A DNA stretch of 14,503 bases from Undibacterium sp. (GCA_014376575.1 JACMRF010000051.1:1-14503), one strand, 5' to 3'; positions 1 to 8,923 are shown, counted from the stretch's first letter. A program made the numbers and translations. Notes: generated by a model not told the origin, from the letters alone.

Positions 1-894
1 CAGCATAGATAACGTTTTATTGATTCGCATAAGCCGTTCTATATCCACTGCCAGGCTATCAAGAAAAATACTCGACATTGCATGGCCTGCAATTTGCGCG
101 AGACTAGGATATTGCGCATCTTCGACATGTTGATGGGGGGGCTCTGCTAATCGCCCAGCGCCCACAATTAAAATTTTTTTTGCGCCTAAATGAATTGCCG
201 GAGAAATTGGTGCCAACTGTCGCATTGAACCATCACCACAATACTCCCTCCGTCCGCTCCAATTAAGTGGAACAGCAGGAAAAATAAAGGGGGTCGCTGA
301 AGACGCGAGTAAATGTTGCACGCCTATAAAGTCACGCTGCGCCAGTCGCTGGCTTCTGACCCAAGGCTCTATATCGGCCAATGTCTGGTAAAAAGTTAAA
401 TGTTGTCCGGCTGTATAAGATGAGGCCGTTACCGCAAGTGCGCGCAATGCGCCGTTCGCCAACGCTTGATCTAGCCTATCCATATCCAGGATGCGGGTCA
501 GTAAGCCCGCCAAGGGCGAATTATCTAAAAGAGACGTTGGAGGAGATTTACGCCACTTATTAAGTAGCCAACCAAAAGACATCAATGAAAGCCATCGTGC
601 CCCAGACCGGATTACACCTAAAGAATCGGCCCGATATACTTGTGCAGCCTCAAAATTTTCCCATACTTGCACAACACTAGTAACCGCTTCTTGAAAATGA
701 TCGGATCGACAAGCCAAAGCAGTTGCATTGATCGCACCTGCAGAGGTACCGCAAATAATACCGAAGGGATTATCTTTTGGGTCCCACCCTTCTTCTAATA
801 AAATATCTGAAACGGCCTTCAGAACACCTACTTGATAAGCTGCTCGCGCACCGCCGCCAGTCAATATCAATCCAGTAGTAGCATTATCAATCAT
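1..894 (-). CDS. Patatin-like phospholipase family protein (3' end outside window)
   Basis: The frame is open from an ATG at 894 down to base 1, giving 298 residues with no stop, so the C-terminus lies outside the window. The patatin fold signatures are all visible. A glycine-rich oxyanion loop GGGARAAYQVG spans residues 13-23. The nucleophile motif GTSAG is at 49-53 with Ser51. The second dyad member is Asp221 in CGDGS. Patatin-like proteins are serine acyl hydrolases with a Ser-Asp dyad that release fatty acids from lipids; the substrate here cannot be told. No signal peptide is seen, so a cytoplasmic or membrane-peripheral location is inferred. The ribosome site is weak (TTGGA about 6 nt before ATG). 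The leader overlaps the terminator of the upstream dehydrogenase. Family assignment is firm, function only general. Confidence 0.93.
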   Translation of the reverse strand, partial: MIDNATTGLILTGGGARAAYQVGVLKAVSDILLEEGWDPKDNPFGIICGTSAGAINATALACRSDHFQEAVTSVVQVWENFEAAQVYRADSLGVIRSGARWLSLMSFGWLLNKWRKSPPTSLLDNSPLAGLLTRILDMDRLDQALANGALRALAVTASSYTAGQHLTFYQTLADIEPWVRSQRLAQRDFIGVQHLLASSATPFIFPAVPLNWSGRREYCGDGSMRQLAPISPAIHLGAKKILIVGAGRLAEPPHQHVEDAQYPSLAQIAGHAMSSIFLDSLAVDIERLMRINKTLSML

Positions 895-907
895 TAAATT
901 CCAACGC

Positions 908-935
908 AAAAAAAGGGCAAACCGATCGTTTGCCC
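908..935 (-). terminator. Intrinsic terminator after the SDR gene
   Basis: On the minus strand a perfect 8-bp stem (915-922 with 928-935, GGGCAAAC paired to GTTTGCCC) with a 5-nt loop is followed directly by seven T residues (914-908). It lies about 78 nt beyond the stop codon of the dehydrogenase gene. Its T-tract is only about 13 nt before the start codon of the patatin-like gene. Confidence 0.85.
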
Positions 936-1012
936 TAGTTTATAAGCCCGCTATCAAAATGTCATGCGGCAATATGTGATTTCGTATGGCGCACAACAAT
1001 TTACAACATAAT

Positions 1013-1771
1013 TTATTTTGCTTGCATACGAATTGCGCCATCCAATCGAATCGTTTCGCCATTTAACATGACATTTTCTATGATTGCTTTTGCCAGGTGT
1101 GCGTACTCATCTGGCTTACCGAGGCGAGATGGGAATGGCACCATTTTTCCTAACGCGTCCTGCACATCCTGCGGCATTCCCAGCAACATTGGCGTCTCGA
1201 AAATACCAGGAGCAATCGTCATAACGCGAATACCATTGCGCGAAAGGTCTCTTGCCAATGGTAACGTCAAACCTACGATCGCTGCTTTGGATGAAGCGTA
1301 TGCAGCTTGCCCCATTTGTCCATCATAAGCGGCAACGGATGCGGTATTAATAATAATACCGCGCTCACCTTGATCGTTAGCTTCAGTCTTGCTCATTGCC
1401 TCAGCAGCCAACCGTGCCATGTTGAAGGTGCCGACAAGATTGATATTAATGGTGCGCTGGAATACGTCGAGAGGATGGGCACCGTCCTTTCCTATTGTTT
1501 TTACAGCTGGTGCAACGCCTGCACAATTAATCAGGCCACGTAGTGTCCCAATGGCGCTCGCAGCAGCAACGACCGCTTTACCATCGGTTTCAGACGTGAC
1601 ATCACATTTTACAAATACGCCGTCCAATTCAGCAGCCAATTTTTCACCCGCGTCTTCTTGCACATCGGCCAGGACGACTTTACCTCCGTTGGCTGCGATC
1701 ATGCGCGCTGTTGCCGCACCTAAACCAGACGCACCGCCTGTAATAATAAAAACTTGATTCTGAATGTGCAT
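1013..1771 (-). CDS. SDR-family 3-hydroxyacyl-CoA dehydrogenase, HSD10 (type II) like
   Basis: This 252-residue NAD(H)-dependent short-chain dehydrogenase has the cofactor glycine motif TGGASGLG at 11-18, the NAG-type motif NCAG at 82-85, catalytic Ser145, and YASSK with Tyr158 and Lys162. The C-terminal half (APGIFETPML, PFPSRLGKPDEYAHL, NGETIRLDGAIRM) is typical of the HSD17B10/type II 3-hydroxyacyl-CoA dehydrogenase group. Members of that group oxidise 3-hydroxyacyl-CoA and 2-methyl-3-hydroxybutyryl-CoA in fatty-acid and isoleucine breakdown. The start at 1771 is chosen because AAGGA precedes it at good spacing and the protein then begins at the Rossmann strand. A longer in-frame reading to 1891 adds 40 basic residues foreign to the family. 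The gene is monocistronic, with its own terminator and a LiuR-like site upstream. The exact substrate is inferred. Confidence 0.93.
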   Translation of the reverse strand: MHIQNQVFIITGGASGLGAATARMIAANGGKVVLADVQEDAGEKLAAELDGVFVKCDVTSETDGKAVVAAASAIGTLRGLINCAGVAPAVKTIGKDGAHPLDVFQRTININLVGTFNMARLAAEAMSKTEANDQGERGIIINTASVAAYDGQMGQAAYASSKAAIVGLTLPLARDLSRNGIRVMTIAPGIFETPMLLGMPQDVQDALGKMVPFPSRLGKPDEYAHLAKAIIENVMLNGETIRLDGAIRMQAK

Positions 1772-1897
1772 TTTTCTTTTCCTTTCAAGAATAATATGAC
1801 GTCGACGACGAGCGTAATTGCCAACCGTAGGGCGAGTGCAACGGCTCCTACATGCTCTTAGCTTATCGTTCTTTATAAAACTGCCTTTCAAAGCCTT

Positions 1898-1926
1898 ATT
1901 TGGCCTTACGTTTACGTTAACGTCAA
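1898..1926 (-). promoter_or_regulatory. LiuR-like palindrome and MerR-type promoter of the SDR gene
   Basis: Bases 1911-1926 form the near-perfect palindrome TTTACGTTAACGTCAA (core ACGTTAACGT). Read on the minus strand, it begins with TTGACG, a good -35 element. An AAATAA -10 candidate follows after a long spacer of about 19 bp, the spacing typical of promoters activated by MerR-family regulators. The palindrome resembles, from memory, the binding site of LiuR, the MerR-family regulator of branched-chain amino acid and acyl-CoA catabolism in proteobacteria. That fits the enzyme encoded downstream. No regulator gene is in the window. Confidence 0.5.
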
Positions 1927-1957
1927 TCTAATTATATTGCAACCGATTTCCCTGCTT

Positions 1958-1997
1958 GCAAATAAAAAAGACGACCGAAGTCGTCTTTTTTATTTGC
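1958..1997 (-). terminator. Strong intrinsic terminator after hppA (may act both ways)
   Basis: A perfect 18-bp inverted repeat (1958-1975 with 1980-1997) has a 4-nt loop and a GACGAC/GTCGTC core flanked by A6 and T6 tracts, so it has the terminator form on either strand. It begins 7 nt past the hppA stop codon, so termination of hppA is its evident job. No plus-strand gene reaches it. Confidence 0.92.
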
Positions 1998-2003
1998 ACA
2001 ATG

Positions 2004-4202
2004 TTATTTTGATCCGGCTAAGGCGTCTGCCGCCGCAGCTATTGCGTTCGGAGCTTGTACTTTCAATGACACTTCAGTGGCCGCAGGTGAAGAAACTGCT
2101 GTCGTGAGATGTGGTACAACCGCCGTCTGAGAGGCCGTCCATGGCAGTAGCGGAAATAAAGGGACTAACAACAAGGCCACGATATTAATGATTTTGATGA
2201 GTGGGTTGACTGCAGGACCTGCCGTATCTTTATACGGGTCGCCGACCGTATCTCCAGTCACTGCTGCCTTGTGGGCTTCAGAGCCCTTGCCGCCAAAATG
2301 TCCATCTTCAATGTATTTTTTGGCGTTATCCCATGCGCCACCGCCGGTTGTCATAGAAATCGCTACGAACAGACCGGTAATAATGGTTCCCATTAACATG
2401 CCGCCCAATGCGGCAGGGCCAAGCGCCAATCCGACGATGATTGGTACGACTACCGGCAATAAGGACGGGAGTATCATTTCCTTGATCGCAGAGGCTGTCA
2501 GCATATCCACAGCCTTATCGTATTCAGGCTTGCCGGTACCATCCATGATGCCTTTAATATCGCGGAACTGACGGCGTACTTCTACCACCACAGCACCAGC
2601 TGCACGCCCTACTGCTTCCATCGCCATGGCGCCAAACAGATAAGGAATCAAGCCGCCGACGAACAAGCCAACGATGACTTTGGGATCAGACAGTTCAAAC
2701 GACACTTGCAAGCCAACTGACGATAAAGCATGGGTATAGTCGGCAAACAAGACGAGTGCGGCCAAACCCGCCGAACCGATGGCATAGCCCTTGGTCACTG
2801 CTTTAGTCGTGTTGCCTACGGCATCAAGCGGATCGGTAATGGCGCGCACCGATTCTGGCATGCCAGACATCTCTGCAATACCGCCGGCATTGTCCGTAAT
2901 TGGTCCATAGGCATCGAGAGCGACAACAATACCGGCCATCGACAACATTGAGGTTGCAGCAATCGCAATGCCATACAAGCCGGCATCACACATTTGACCT
3001 AACTTGTATGAAGCCAGAATCGCTGCACACACGGCCAACACCGGATAAGCCGTTGATTTCATCGACACGCCAAGGCCCGCGATAATATTAGTGCCATGGC
3101 CAGTAGTTGATGCTTCGGCGATGTGACGTACAGGCTTAAAATCAGTGCCCGTGTAGTACTCAGTGATATAAACCATTAAGCCAGTTAGTAATATGCCGAC
3201 CACGGCAGAACCCATCATCGGCGCACGCATATTCTCTGGTAGCAGCATCCAGGTAACCACTGCAAAGCCAATCAAGGATAAACCAGCAGCCCACCATAAG
3301 CCGGTGTAAAGCGCGGACATAATTTTTTTGCCTGGCGTGTGCTTTACCATAGAGCAACCAATAATTGATGCCGGTATGGACACTGCACCAAGCAATAGCG
3401 GATACATGATCGCCTCTGTGGTTGCATTAGTAATCACCAACGCACCGAGTAACATGGTGGCAATTAAGGTCACGACATAAGTTTCAAACAAATCTGCGGC
3501 CATCCCTGCACAATCACCAACATTGTCACCAACGTTATCTGCAATCACAGCAGGATTACGCGGATCATCTTCTGGAATACCCGCCTCAACCTTACCGACC
3601 AAATCAGCACCAACATCAGCACCTTTAGTAAAAATTCCTCCGCCAAGACGAGCAAAAATCGAGATGAGAGATGCGCCAAAGGCAAGCCCGATCAGTGGCT
3701 TAATCACGTCATGTTGTGTGACGGTCTGCCCAAGACCATGAGGGGCAGATAACATCAGTATCCAATAAAAGACCGTGACGCCCAACAAGCCCAAACCGAC
3801 TACCAGCATGCCGGTGATGGCACCGCCCTTAAACGCAACATCGAGTGCCTGACTCATGCCTTTGGTCGCAGCTTGGGCGGTTCTGACATTGGCCCGCACT
3901 GACACATTCATGCCGATGAATCCACAAGCCCCGGATAACACCGCACCGATAAGAAAACCCATAGCCGGCAGTAAACCCAATCCGGGTAAGGCAGCAATTG
4001 CCACGCATAACACAACACCAACGATAGCGATCGTGCGATACTGCCTGGATAAATACGCCGCTGCGCCCTCTTGTATTGCGGTAGCGATTTCCTGCATGCG
4101 CGCATTACCCGCATCCTGTTTCAATATCCAGCTGCGCGACATTAATCCATAAACGACCGCAATAACGCCGCAGGCGATGACAAACCAAAGACTTGTTACC
4201 AT
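2004..4202 (-). CDS. hppA: K+-independent H+-translocating membrane pyrophosphatase
   Basis: This 732-residue polytopic membrane enzyme hydrolyses cytoplasmic pyrophosphate and pumps protons across the inner membrane. Diagnostic motifs are GADLVGKVE (198-206), the acidic substrate loop [18 protein letters not shown] (213-230), and the C-terminal [17 protein letters not shown]. The segment GNTTKAVT carries Lys467 and, three residues on, Thr470. These correspond to the Lys/Thr pair that separates K+-independent from K+-dependent enzymes (Ala/Gly there), so a K+-independent H+ pump is inferred. The start at 4202 is set by a strong Shine-Dalgarno GGAGGAG 6 nt upstream and by the hydrophobic N-terminus. 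A longer frame to 4292 adds 30 unrelated residues. The C-terminus has an Ala/Val-rich tail of about 45 residues after the last membrane segment. Monocistronic, with a terminator directly after it. Confidence 0.97.
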   Translation of the reverse strand: MVTSLWFVIACGVIAVVYGLMSRSWILKQDAGNARMQEIATAIQEGAAAYLSRQYRTIAIVGVVLCVAIAALPGLGLLPAMGFLIGAVLSGACGFIGMNVSVRANVRTAQAATKGMSQALDVAFKGGAITGMLVVGLGLLGVTVFYWILMLSAPHGLGQTVTQHDVIKPLIGLAFGASLISIFARLGGGIFTKGADVGADLVGKVEAGIPEDDPRNPAVIADNVGDNVGDCAGMAADLFETYVVTLIATMLLGALVITNATTEAIMYPLLLGAVSIPASIIGCSMVKHTPGKKIMSALYTGLWWAAGLSLIGFAVVTWMLLPENMRAPMMGSAVVGILLTGLMVYITEYYTGTDFKPVRHIAEASTTGHGTNIIAGLGVSMKSTAYPVLAVCAAILASYKLGQMCDAGLYGIAIAATSMLSMAGIVVALDAYGPITDNAGGIAEMSGMPESVRAITDPLDAVGNTTKAVTKGYAIGSAGLAALVLFADYTHALSSVGLQVSFELSDPKVIVGLFVGGLIPYLFGAMAMEAVGRAAGAVVVEVRRQFRDIKGIMDGTGKPEYDKAVDMLTASAIKEMILPSLLPVVVPIIVGLALGPAALGGMLMGTIITGLFVAISMTTGGGAWDNAKKYIEDGHFGGKGSEAHKAAVTGDTVGDPYKDTAGPAVNPLIKIINIVALLLVPLFPLLPWTASQTAVVPHLTTAVSSPAATEVSLKVQAPNAIAAAADALAGSK

Positions 4203-4413
4203 GTTGACTCCTCCAATTGTTATGGGCTTTCTTTGCACGGATAATGCAAAATTGCCATATGACGACAAAGTAAAACAACGACGATTTTCCACACATACGA
4301 CGCTACCAAAAACAAGTAACGCTGAATCGATGAAACCTGCACTGCAAAACTTTTACGCAGCCCTTTTTTATTGTAAAAATGGAGGCCAGAGTCAACACAG
4401 AATACTTTTACAA

Positions 4414-4447
4414 AAAAATAAAGCGGACAAAAATGTCCGCTTTATTT

Positions 4448-4449
<2 letters not shown>
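4414..4449 (-). terminator. Intrinsic terminator overlapping the adk stop codon
   Basis: A 16-bp perfect stem (4414-4429 with 4434-4449, core AGCGGACA/TGTCCGCT) with a 4-nt loop and an A/T-rich outer part ends in an interrupted T-tract on the minus strand. The adk stop codon (4450-4448) forms part of the outer stem, so translation termination and the hairpin overlap. It separates adk from hppA downstream on the same strand. Confidence 0.88.
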
Positions 4450-5188
<739 letters not shown>

Positions 5189-5214
5189 TTACTACGAGCT
5201 AGTATTTACTTCTA

Positions 5215-5244
5215 ATTATATTTTTCTAGCACTAGTAATATCAC
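5215..5244 (-). promoter_or_regulatory. Candidate sigma70 promoter of adk
   Basis: On the minus strand a perfect TATAAT (5220-5215) is preceded, across an 18-bp spacer, by GTGATA (5244-5239), four of six matches to the -35 consensus. A transcript from here would have a leader of about 100 nt before the adk ATG. The whole 5105-5331 gap is AT-rich, so chance matches are possible. Confidence 0.45.
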
Positions 5245-5331
5245 AGTTTCTTTTCACGAAACTTACCACAGTTTTTTAATTTATTGATGCTTTGTCATGC
5301 GATAGAACAACATACGCAAAAATTTTATCGA

Positions 5332-6084
5332 TTAAGTATCAAAAAAATTCCTCACCTTGATCAAATCCTCCAACGTATCGACGCCGGGTGCCGGGCTAGA
5401 TTCTGTGACATGCACCGCAATGGCATGGCCGTTCCACAGAACACGAAGTTGCTCCAAAGCCTCAACTTGCTCCAACGGAGACATCTCCAGTTTTGGATAG
5501 GATTGCAGGAAGTCATTGCGGTAGGCATATAAACCGATGTGACGAAGCGCCACATATGACTCTGGCAAATTTTCCCGGGTGAGCGTAAATGCATCGCGAT
5601 GCCAGGGTATTGTTGCTCGCGAAAAGTACATGGCACGCCCCAGTTTATCTAACACTACCTTGACCACATTGGGATTGAACGCCTCTTGCGCATCATGCAG
5701 CGGATGAGCGGCAGTGGCCATGGGCACCTGCGGACTGATCAACGCAGCAGTCGCGGCAATGAGTTCCGGAGCAATTAAGGGCTCGTCGCCCTGGACATTG
5801 ACGACCACTGCGTCAGCTGCCAGGCCCATGGCCGCCGCTACTTCCGCGATGCGATCAGTACCGGAAGGGTGATCAGCGCGCGTCATGCAGGCAGGGATAC
5901 CGTGCTCTTTACATGCGGCAAGAATATCGGCGTGATCGGTTGCCACCATAATTTGGCTGGCGCCTGACAATAAGGCACGTTCTGCCGTGCGCACCACCAT
6001 AGGTTTGCCGGCAATATCGGCCAAGGGTTTATTCGGCAAGCGGCTAGAGGCCAGGCGCGCTGGAATAATGACGATGAAACCCAC
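5332..6084 (-). CDS. kdsB: 3-deoxy-manno-octulosonate cytidylyltransferase (CMP-Kdo synthetase)
   Basis: This 250-residue cytoplasmic enzyme activates Kdo with CTP for transfer to lipid A. Family motifs in order are [19 protein letters not shown] (6-24) for the nucleotide-binding loop, SGTDRIAEV (74-82), NVQGDEPLI (96-104) with metal-binding Asp100, [18 protein letters not shown], and the closing [10 protein letters not shown]. The start codon is GTG at 6084. It is the only possible start, since the next upstream codons in frame are ATA and then a stop. The start lies 3 nt after the stop codon of the Trm112-like gene, so translational coupling is likely and the ribosome site is only a weak AAGTGAAG. 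The neighbouring lpxK makes the substrate-level partner of the same lipid A-Kdo pathway. Confidence 0.98.
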   Translation of the reverse strand: MGFIVIIPARLASSRLPNKPLADIAGKPMVVRTAERALLSGASQIMVATDHADILAACKEHGIPACMTRADHPSGTDRIAEVAAAMGLAADAVVVNVQGDEPLIAPELIAATAALISPQVPMATAAHPLHDAQEAFNPNVVKVVLDKLGRAMYFSRATIPWHRDAFTLTRENLPESYVALRHIGLYAYRNDFLQSYPKLEMSPLEQVEALEQLRVLWNGHAIAVHVTESSPAPGVDTLEDLIKVRNFFDT

Positions 6085-6087
6085 TAT

Positions 6088-6270
6088 TTACTTCACTTCT
6101 TCAGTGGCATCTAGAACGCGGGCCTGATCTGCCCACATGATGGGAATATCATCGCGAATGGGAAAAGCGAGTCTGTCGGCATTGCAAATTAATTCTTGCG
6201 CAGCTTTGTTGTACACCAGCGGGCCTTTGCACAAAGGGCAAACCAACACATCAAGCAAGCGTGCGTCCAT
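6088..6270 (-). CDS. Trm112/YcaR-family small protein (UPF0434-like)
   Basis: This 60-residue protein runs [18 protein letters not shown] and ends near [21 protein letters not shown]. It is very similar in pattern to Escherichia coli YcaR, including its place between lpxK and kdsB. Cys11 and Cys14 form a CxxC pair; a third Cys is at about 29, and the fourth zinc ligand of eukaryotic Trm112 is absent, as in YcaR. The bacterial role is not settled; in eukaryotes and archaea Trm112 stabilises methyltransferases. The start at 6270 has CGGAG 9 nt upstream and lies inside the end of lpxK (20-nt overlap), which indicates coupled translation. A longer frame to 6330 would overlap lpxK further and adds residues foreign to the family. 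Confidence 0.9.
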   Translation of the reverse strand: MDARLLDVLVCPLCKGPLVYNKAAQELICNADRLAFPIRDDIPIMWADQARVLDATEEVK

Positions 6271-7327
6271 CTTTTTTCTCCGAAATTTTATTAAGTAATT
6301 GCAGCATAAAGCCTGAATCGAGTTGCGCACTGACGGGCACTACCCAAATACGCGCATCATCCTGCAATGTGGCTATCTGCCTACATTTTACTGCATCCTT
6401 TTCAGTGATCAGGATGAGATCGGCATCGACAGCGCAAAAAGTGTCTGCTGAAAACACATGGTGATCATTAAAGGATAGTTCGTCAAACTCCAATCCTGCT
6501 GCACGCAACATCGCAAAGTAACGCTGCGGGTGGCCGATGCCGGCCGCCGCCACAATCCGTTTTCCCTTGACGTCGGTCAGCGCCATGTGCTGTGCAGGCC
6601 TGCTCAGACAAAACAATTTGTCCGGTATTAACTGCATACGCACGGCATCGCTGCCGATGCCCGCCACCGCAACTCCGGCAGGGGCGTTAAGCACGGCAAA
6701 ATCGCGTCGCCGTTGCGCGGCTTCGCGCAAGGGGCCGGCCGGTAACAGCCAGCCATTGCCCATGCCGCGCTGATCAAACATCAGGATTTCTACATCGCGC
6801 GCCAAGGCGTAGTGCTGCAGGCCGTCATCAGAAATAATCAGATTAATTTCAGGATGTGCCGCCAACAGCGCATGCGCGGCAGCAACGCGATCTCGCCCGA
6901 CCATCACCGGGCAAGCCGCGCGCAATGCAATGAGCAAAGGCTCATCACCGACAGCGTTGGCGAGCGAAGTGACATCCACTTCAGTGATCGTGTCAGCACT
7001 GGCGCCATAGCCGCGCGAGATCACACCCGGCTTCCAGCCCGCTTGTGTCAATTGCTGTACCAGCCAGATCACCAGCGGCGTTTTACCCGTGCCGCCGATG
7101 AAAATATTACCGATGACGATAACCGGCACAGTCAATCTCGTCTGTGACTTGTAGCCCAGAACAAAAAGCGCAAACCGGAAGTTGACAATGAGTTGAAACA
7201 ATTTGGAGGCCGGCCACAGCAAACAGGCAAGCACACCTCGCCGCAACCAGGCGCGCATCATAATCGCTTCAAGACTAGAACGCAAGAAAAGTACTCCGAT
7301 GAAATAAAAATGCGAAGAGGGAAACAT
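6251..7327 (-). CDS. lpxK: Tetraacyldisaccharide 4'-kinase
   Basis: This inner-membrane-associated kinase phosphorylates the 4' position of the lipid A disaccharide. It shows a single N-terminal hydrophobic segment (about 30-58), the Walker A motif [12 protein letters not shown] at 73-84, DEPLLIALR (128-136), the Walker B-like DDGLQH at 167-172, and [10 protein letters not shown] near the end, all LpxK hallmarks. Two starts compete. ATG at 7327 (358 residues) has a strong AGGAGG just 4 nt upstream. TTG at 7285 (344 residues) has CGGAG at 8 nt and gives a length nearer the family norm, with [16 protein letters not shown] resembling relatives. The ATG is used here, but the TTG is quite possible. 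The end overlaps the Trm112-like gene by 20 nt. An 87-nt gap separates it from exbD upstream. Confidence 0.96.
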   Translation of the reverse strand: MFPSSHFYFIGVLFLRSSLEAIMMRAWLRRGVLACLLWPASKLFQLIVNFRFALFVLGYKSQTRLTVPVIVIGNIFIGGTGKTPLVIWLVQQLTQAGWKPGVISRGYGASADTITEVDVTSLANAVGDEPLLIALRAACPVMVGRDRVAAAHALLAAHPEINLIISDDGLQHYALARDVEILMFDQRGMGNGWLLPAGPLREAAQRRRDFAVLNAPAGVAVAGIGSDAVRMQLIPDKLFCLSRPAQHMALTDVKGKRIVAAAGIGHPQRYFAMLRAAGLEFDELSFNDHHVFSADTFCAVDADLILITEKDAVKCRQIATLQDDARIWVVPVSAQLDSGFMLQLLNKISEKKDGRTLA

Positions 7328-7414
7328 ACCCCCTCCTAGTATTACATTATTTTTTGTGATCGCGCTTACTGGCTGTGCGCTATCAGCCAGCCAGAACAGA
7401 TACTCCCACTAAAA

Positions 7415-7864
7415 CTACTTAGATTTAGTAGAAGCCTGGGCCGCAAAAGTGACCTTCGCCAAGCCGGCGATACGCGCAGCTTCCAGCACGTCGATCACGG
7501 CTTGATGGGTTGCAGCACGATCCGCATTGATAATCACCACTGGGTCAGTTTGCGCGCCATCCTTGCTCGCTTCCATGGCACTTGCCGCTTGCTTCAAATC
7601 ATTTGCCAGCGTTGCCGTATCCAAGAATGACACGGCCTGGTTATTGATTTTATAGCGGCCCTGCGCATCAATGCCGATCTCAATCTGGTGCGGCTTGTCT
7701 TGCGCCTTTTCTGCATCGGCGGTTGGCAAGGTAATTTGCAATTCGGTAAACCGGCTATAGGTCGTCGTTACCATCAAAAAAATCAGTATGACCAGCAACA
7801 CGTCGATAAAAGGAATCAGGTTAATTTCTGGATCTTCTCTGCCCTTGCCTTTGCGAAAATTCAT
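7415..7864 (-). CDS. exbD: ExbD/TolR-family biopolymer transport protein
   Basis: This 149-residue protein has a short cytoplasmic N-terminus (MNFRKGKGREDPEINLIPF), one transmembrane helix at about 17-35 carrying the conserved proton-path Asp21 in PFIDVLLVILIFLMV, and a periplasmic domain of about 110 residues with DPVVIINADRAATHQAVIDVLEAAR. ExbD works with ExbB as the stator that uses the proton gradient to drive TonB- or Tol-like partners. The gene starts 1 nt after the exbB stop codon, so the two are certainly co-transcribed. Sequence alone does not separate ExbD from a TolR-type role. The absence of tolA, tolB or tonB nearby and the lpxK context favour the ExbD-like stator commonly found beside lpxK in betaproteobacteria. 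Confidence 0.95.
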   Translation of the reverse strand: MNFRKGKGREDPEINLIPFIDVLLVILIFLMVTTTYSRFTELQITLPTADAEKAQDKPHQIEIGIDAQGRYKINNQAVSFLDTATLANDLKQAASAMEASKDGAQTDPVVIINADRAATHQAVIDVLEAARIAGLAKVTFAAQASTKSK

Positions 7865-7865
7865 C

Positions 7866-8471
7866 TTATTTTCTCGCGTTATGGACGGTATCGACGAACT
7901 TCACTGCCTGTTGCTCCATATCAACGACCAAACTATCAACCAGGGCGCGGAAATGCCGATAAAAAACCATCGCTGGCATCGCAATTAACAAGCCGAAACC
8001 GGTGTTATAAAGAGCGACCGAAATGCCGTGCGCTAGTTGCGCAGGGTTGGCGCCGGCAGAATTTTGCGAACCGAAAATTTCTATCATCCCGACCACGGTG
8101 CCGAACAAACCCATTAACGGGGCAAGTGAAGCGATCGTACCGAGCGTCGTTAAGAAGCGTTCCATCTCGTGCGCAACGCCGCTGCCCGCTTCTTCGATTG
8201 ATTCTTTCATCACTTCTCTAGGCGCGTTCACATTGCGCAGGCCGGCTGCCAATACTTTGCCCAAAGGAGAGTTATTGGATAACTGATCAATGACTTCCTG
8301 CTTAATTTTACCGGCGTGGTAGACGCGGATGACTTCGTCGAGCAAGGTTTTGGGAAGAATACGTTGCCGTCTCAATGACAAACTGCGCTCAATAATCAAT
8401 GCAAGTGCAATGACAGAAGCAGCCAACAAAAAATAAATGGGCCAACCAGCGGCTTGAATAATGGCAAACAA
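7866..8471 (-). CDS. exbB: MotA/TolQ/ExbB-family proton channel protein
   Basis: This 201-residue inner-membrane protein has three helices: about 9-27, 107-130 (SLAPLMGLFGTVVGMIEIFG, the signature MotA/TolQ/ExbB segment) and 150-171 (ISVALYNTGFGLLIAMPAMVF). A cytoplasmic domain lies between the first two. It forms the proton-conducting pentamer around an ExbD dimer. The start codon is TTG at 8471; a full AAGGAG Shine-Dalgarno 6 nt upstream decides this, and no better start exists in frame. It is the first gene of the exbB-exbD-lpxK-Trm112-kdsB operon and has a candidate promoter just upstream. Placement beside lpxK rather than tonB suggests an envelope housekeeping role, which is inference. 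Confidence 0.95.
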   Translation of the reverse strand: MFAIIQAAGWPIYFLLAASVIALALIIERSLSLRRQRILPKTLLDEVIRVYHAGKIKQEVIDQLSNNSPLGKVLAAGLRNVNAPREVMKESIEEAGSGVAHEMERFLTTLGTIASLAPLMGLFGTVVGMIEIFGSQNSAGANPAQLAHGISVALYNTGFGLLIAMPAMVFYRHFRALVDSLVVDMEQQAVKFVDTVHNARK

Positions 8472-8504
8472 ATGAAACTCCTTAGCGTGTGAATCTAGCC
8501 CTGC

Positions 8505-8533
8505 AATGTAGCCTGTTGTCTGCTTGCGGGCAA
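8505..8533 (-). promoter_or_regulatory. Candidate sigma70 promoter of the exbB operon
   Basis: On the minus strand TTGCCC (8533-8528) and TACATT (8510-8505), four of six matches each, are separated by exactly 17 bp. This predicts a start point about 27 nt before the exbB TTG codon. The -35 box sits inside a small hairpin CTTGC/GCAAG (8523-8534). Confidence 0.45.
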
Positions 8534-8555
8534 GTGGATGTAGGCAATATTTTAA

Positions 8556-8737
8556 TTTAACCCAGAATTTCCATTAGGATTGGCGATGAGGATGGATGCA
8601 CTTTTCGAGGCAGTTTTGCTGCGAATGAGGCGCCAATAGCAAGCTATTGGCAACGAAGAGCAGAAAAAATGACCGAAAATGCGCCGTCAGCATGCCAATA
8701 GCACCGCAGATGCGCCTAATGGAAAATCTGGGTTTAA
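8556..8737. repeat. 182-nt imperfect palindromic element, MITE-like
   Basis: The ends TTTAACCCAGAATTTCCATT.. (8556-8578) and its complement at 8715-8737 match at 21 of 23 positions. The arms stay related toward the centre (for example GCACTTTTCG against GCATTTTCGG in the other arm) and meet at CCAATAGC-AA-GCTATTGG (8633-8650). The 11-mer TTTAACCCAGA also occurs in direct orientation at 8556-8566 and 8733-8743. The right end forms its own 9-bp palindrome ATCTGGGTT-T-AACCCAGAT. There is no coding capacity. It could be a non-autonomous mobile element or a structured RNA; nothing here decides between them. Confidence 0.65.
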
Positions 8738-8765
8738 CCCAGATAAACAATCCGACTCACGTCAA

Positions 8766-8832
8766 AGTTTTGCACAAATATTGTGGGCAAGATTGTGGAT
8801 ATCTTATCGTTATCTTCTTAACAGCTTGATTT
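8766..8832 (+). repeat. TGTG-box repeat unit, copy A
   Basis: First of four related units. It has AGTTTTGCACA, then TGTGGGCAA at 8782, then a second TGTGG at 8794 (12 nt on), CTTAAC, and TTGATTT at 8826-8832, 44 nt after the first TGTG. It is followed by a GCTGCT/AGCAGC inverted repeat around TTAAATTG (8851-8870 area) that has a counterpart after copy C. Confidence 0.7.
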
Positions 8833-8923
8833 CATTCAGATTTTACTAGCTGCTGTTAAATTGAGCAGCAAGCGATAATCCAACTTGAAAATTAATTTTC
8901 ACCAACATTTCCGCAAGCAGGAG

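Noticed and set aside
1795..1870. Possible repeat or short gene in the SDR leader (GTAGG/CCTAC inverted pair)
   Set aside because: Only a 5-bp stem with a long loop. The open frame here is an N-terminal extension unlike any SDR family member.
7369..7390. CTGGCTG/CAGCCAG hairpin between exbD and lpxK as a terminator
   Set aside because: Neither strand has a T-tract after the stem, and the genes are in a conserved operon order. At most a processing or attenuation site.
7688..8221. 177-codon open frame antisense to exbB-exbD
   Set aside because: Shadow of two well-supported genes, with no recognisable domain.
8647..8829. 60-codon open frame on the plus strand
   Set aside because: It spans the right arm of the palindromic element and repeat copy A; no coding features.
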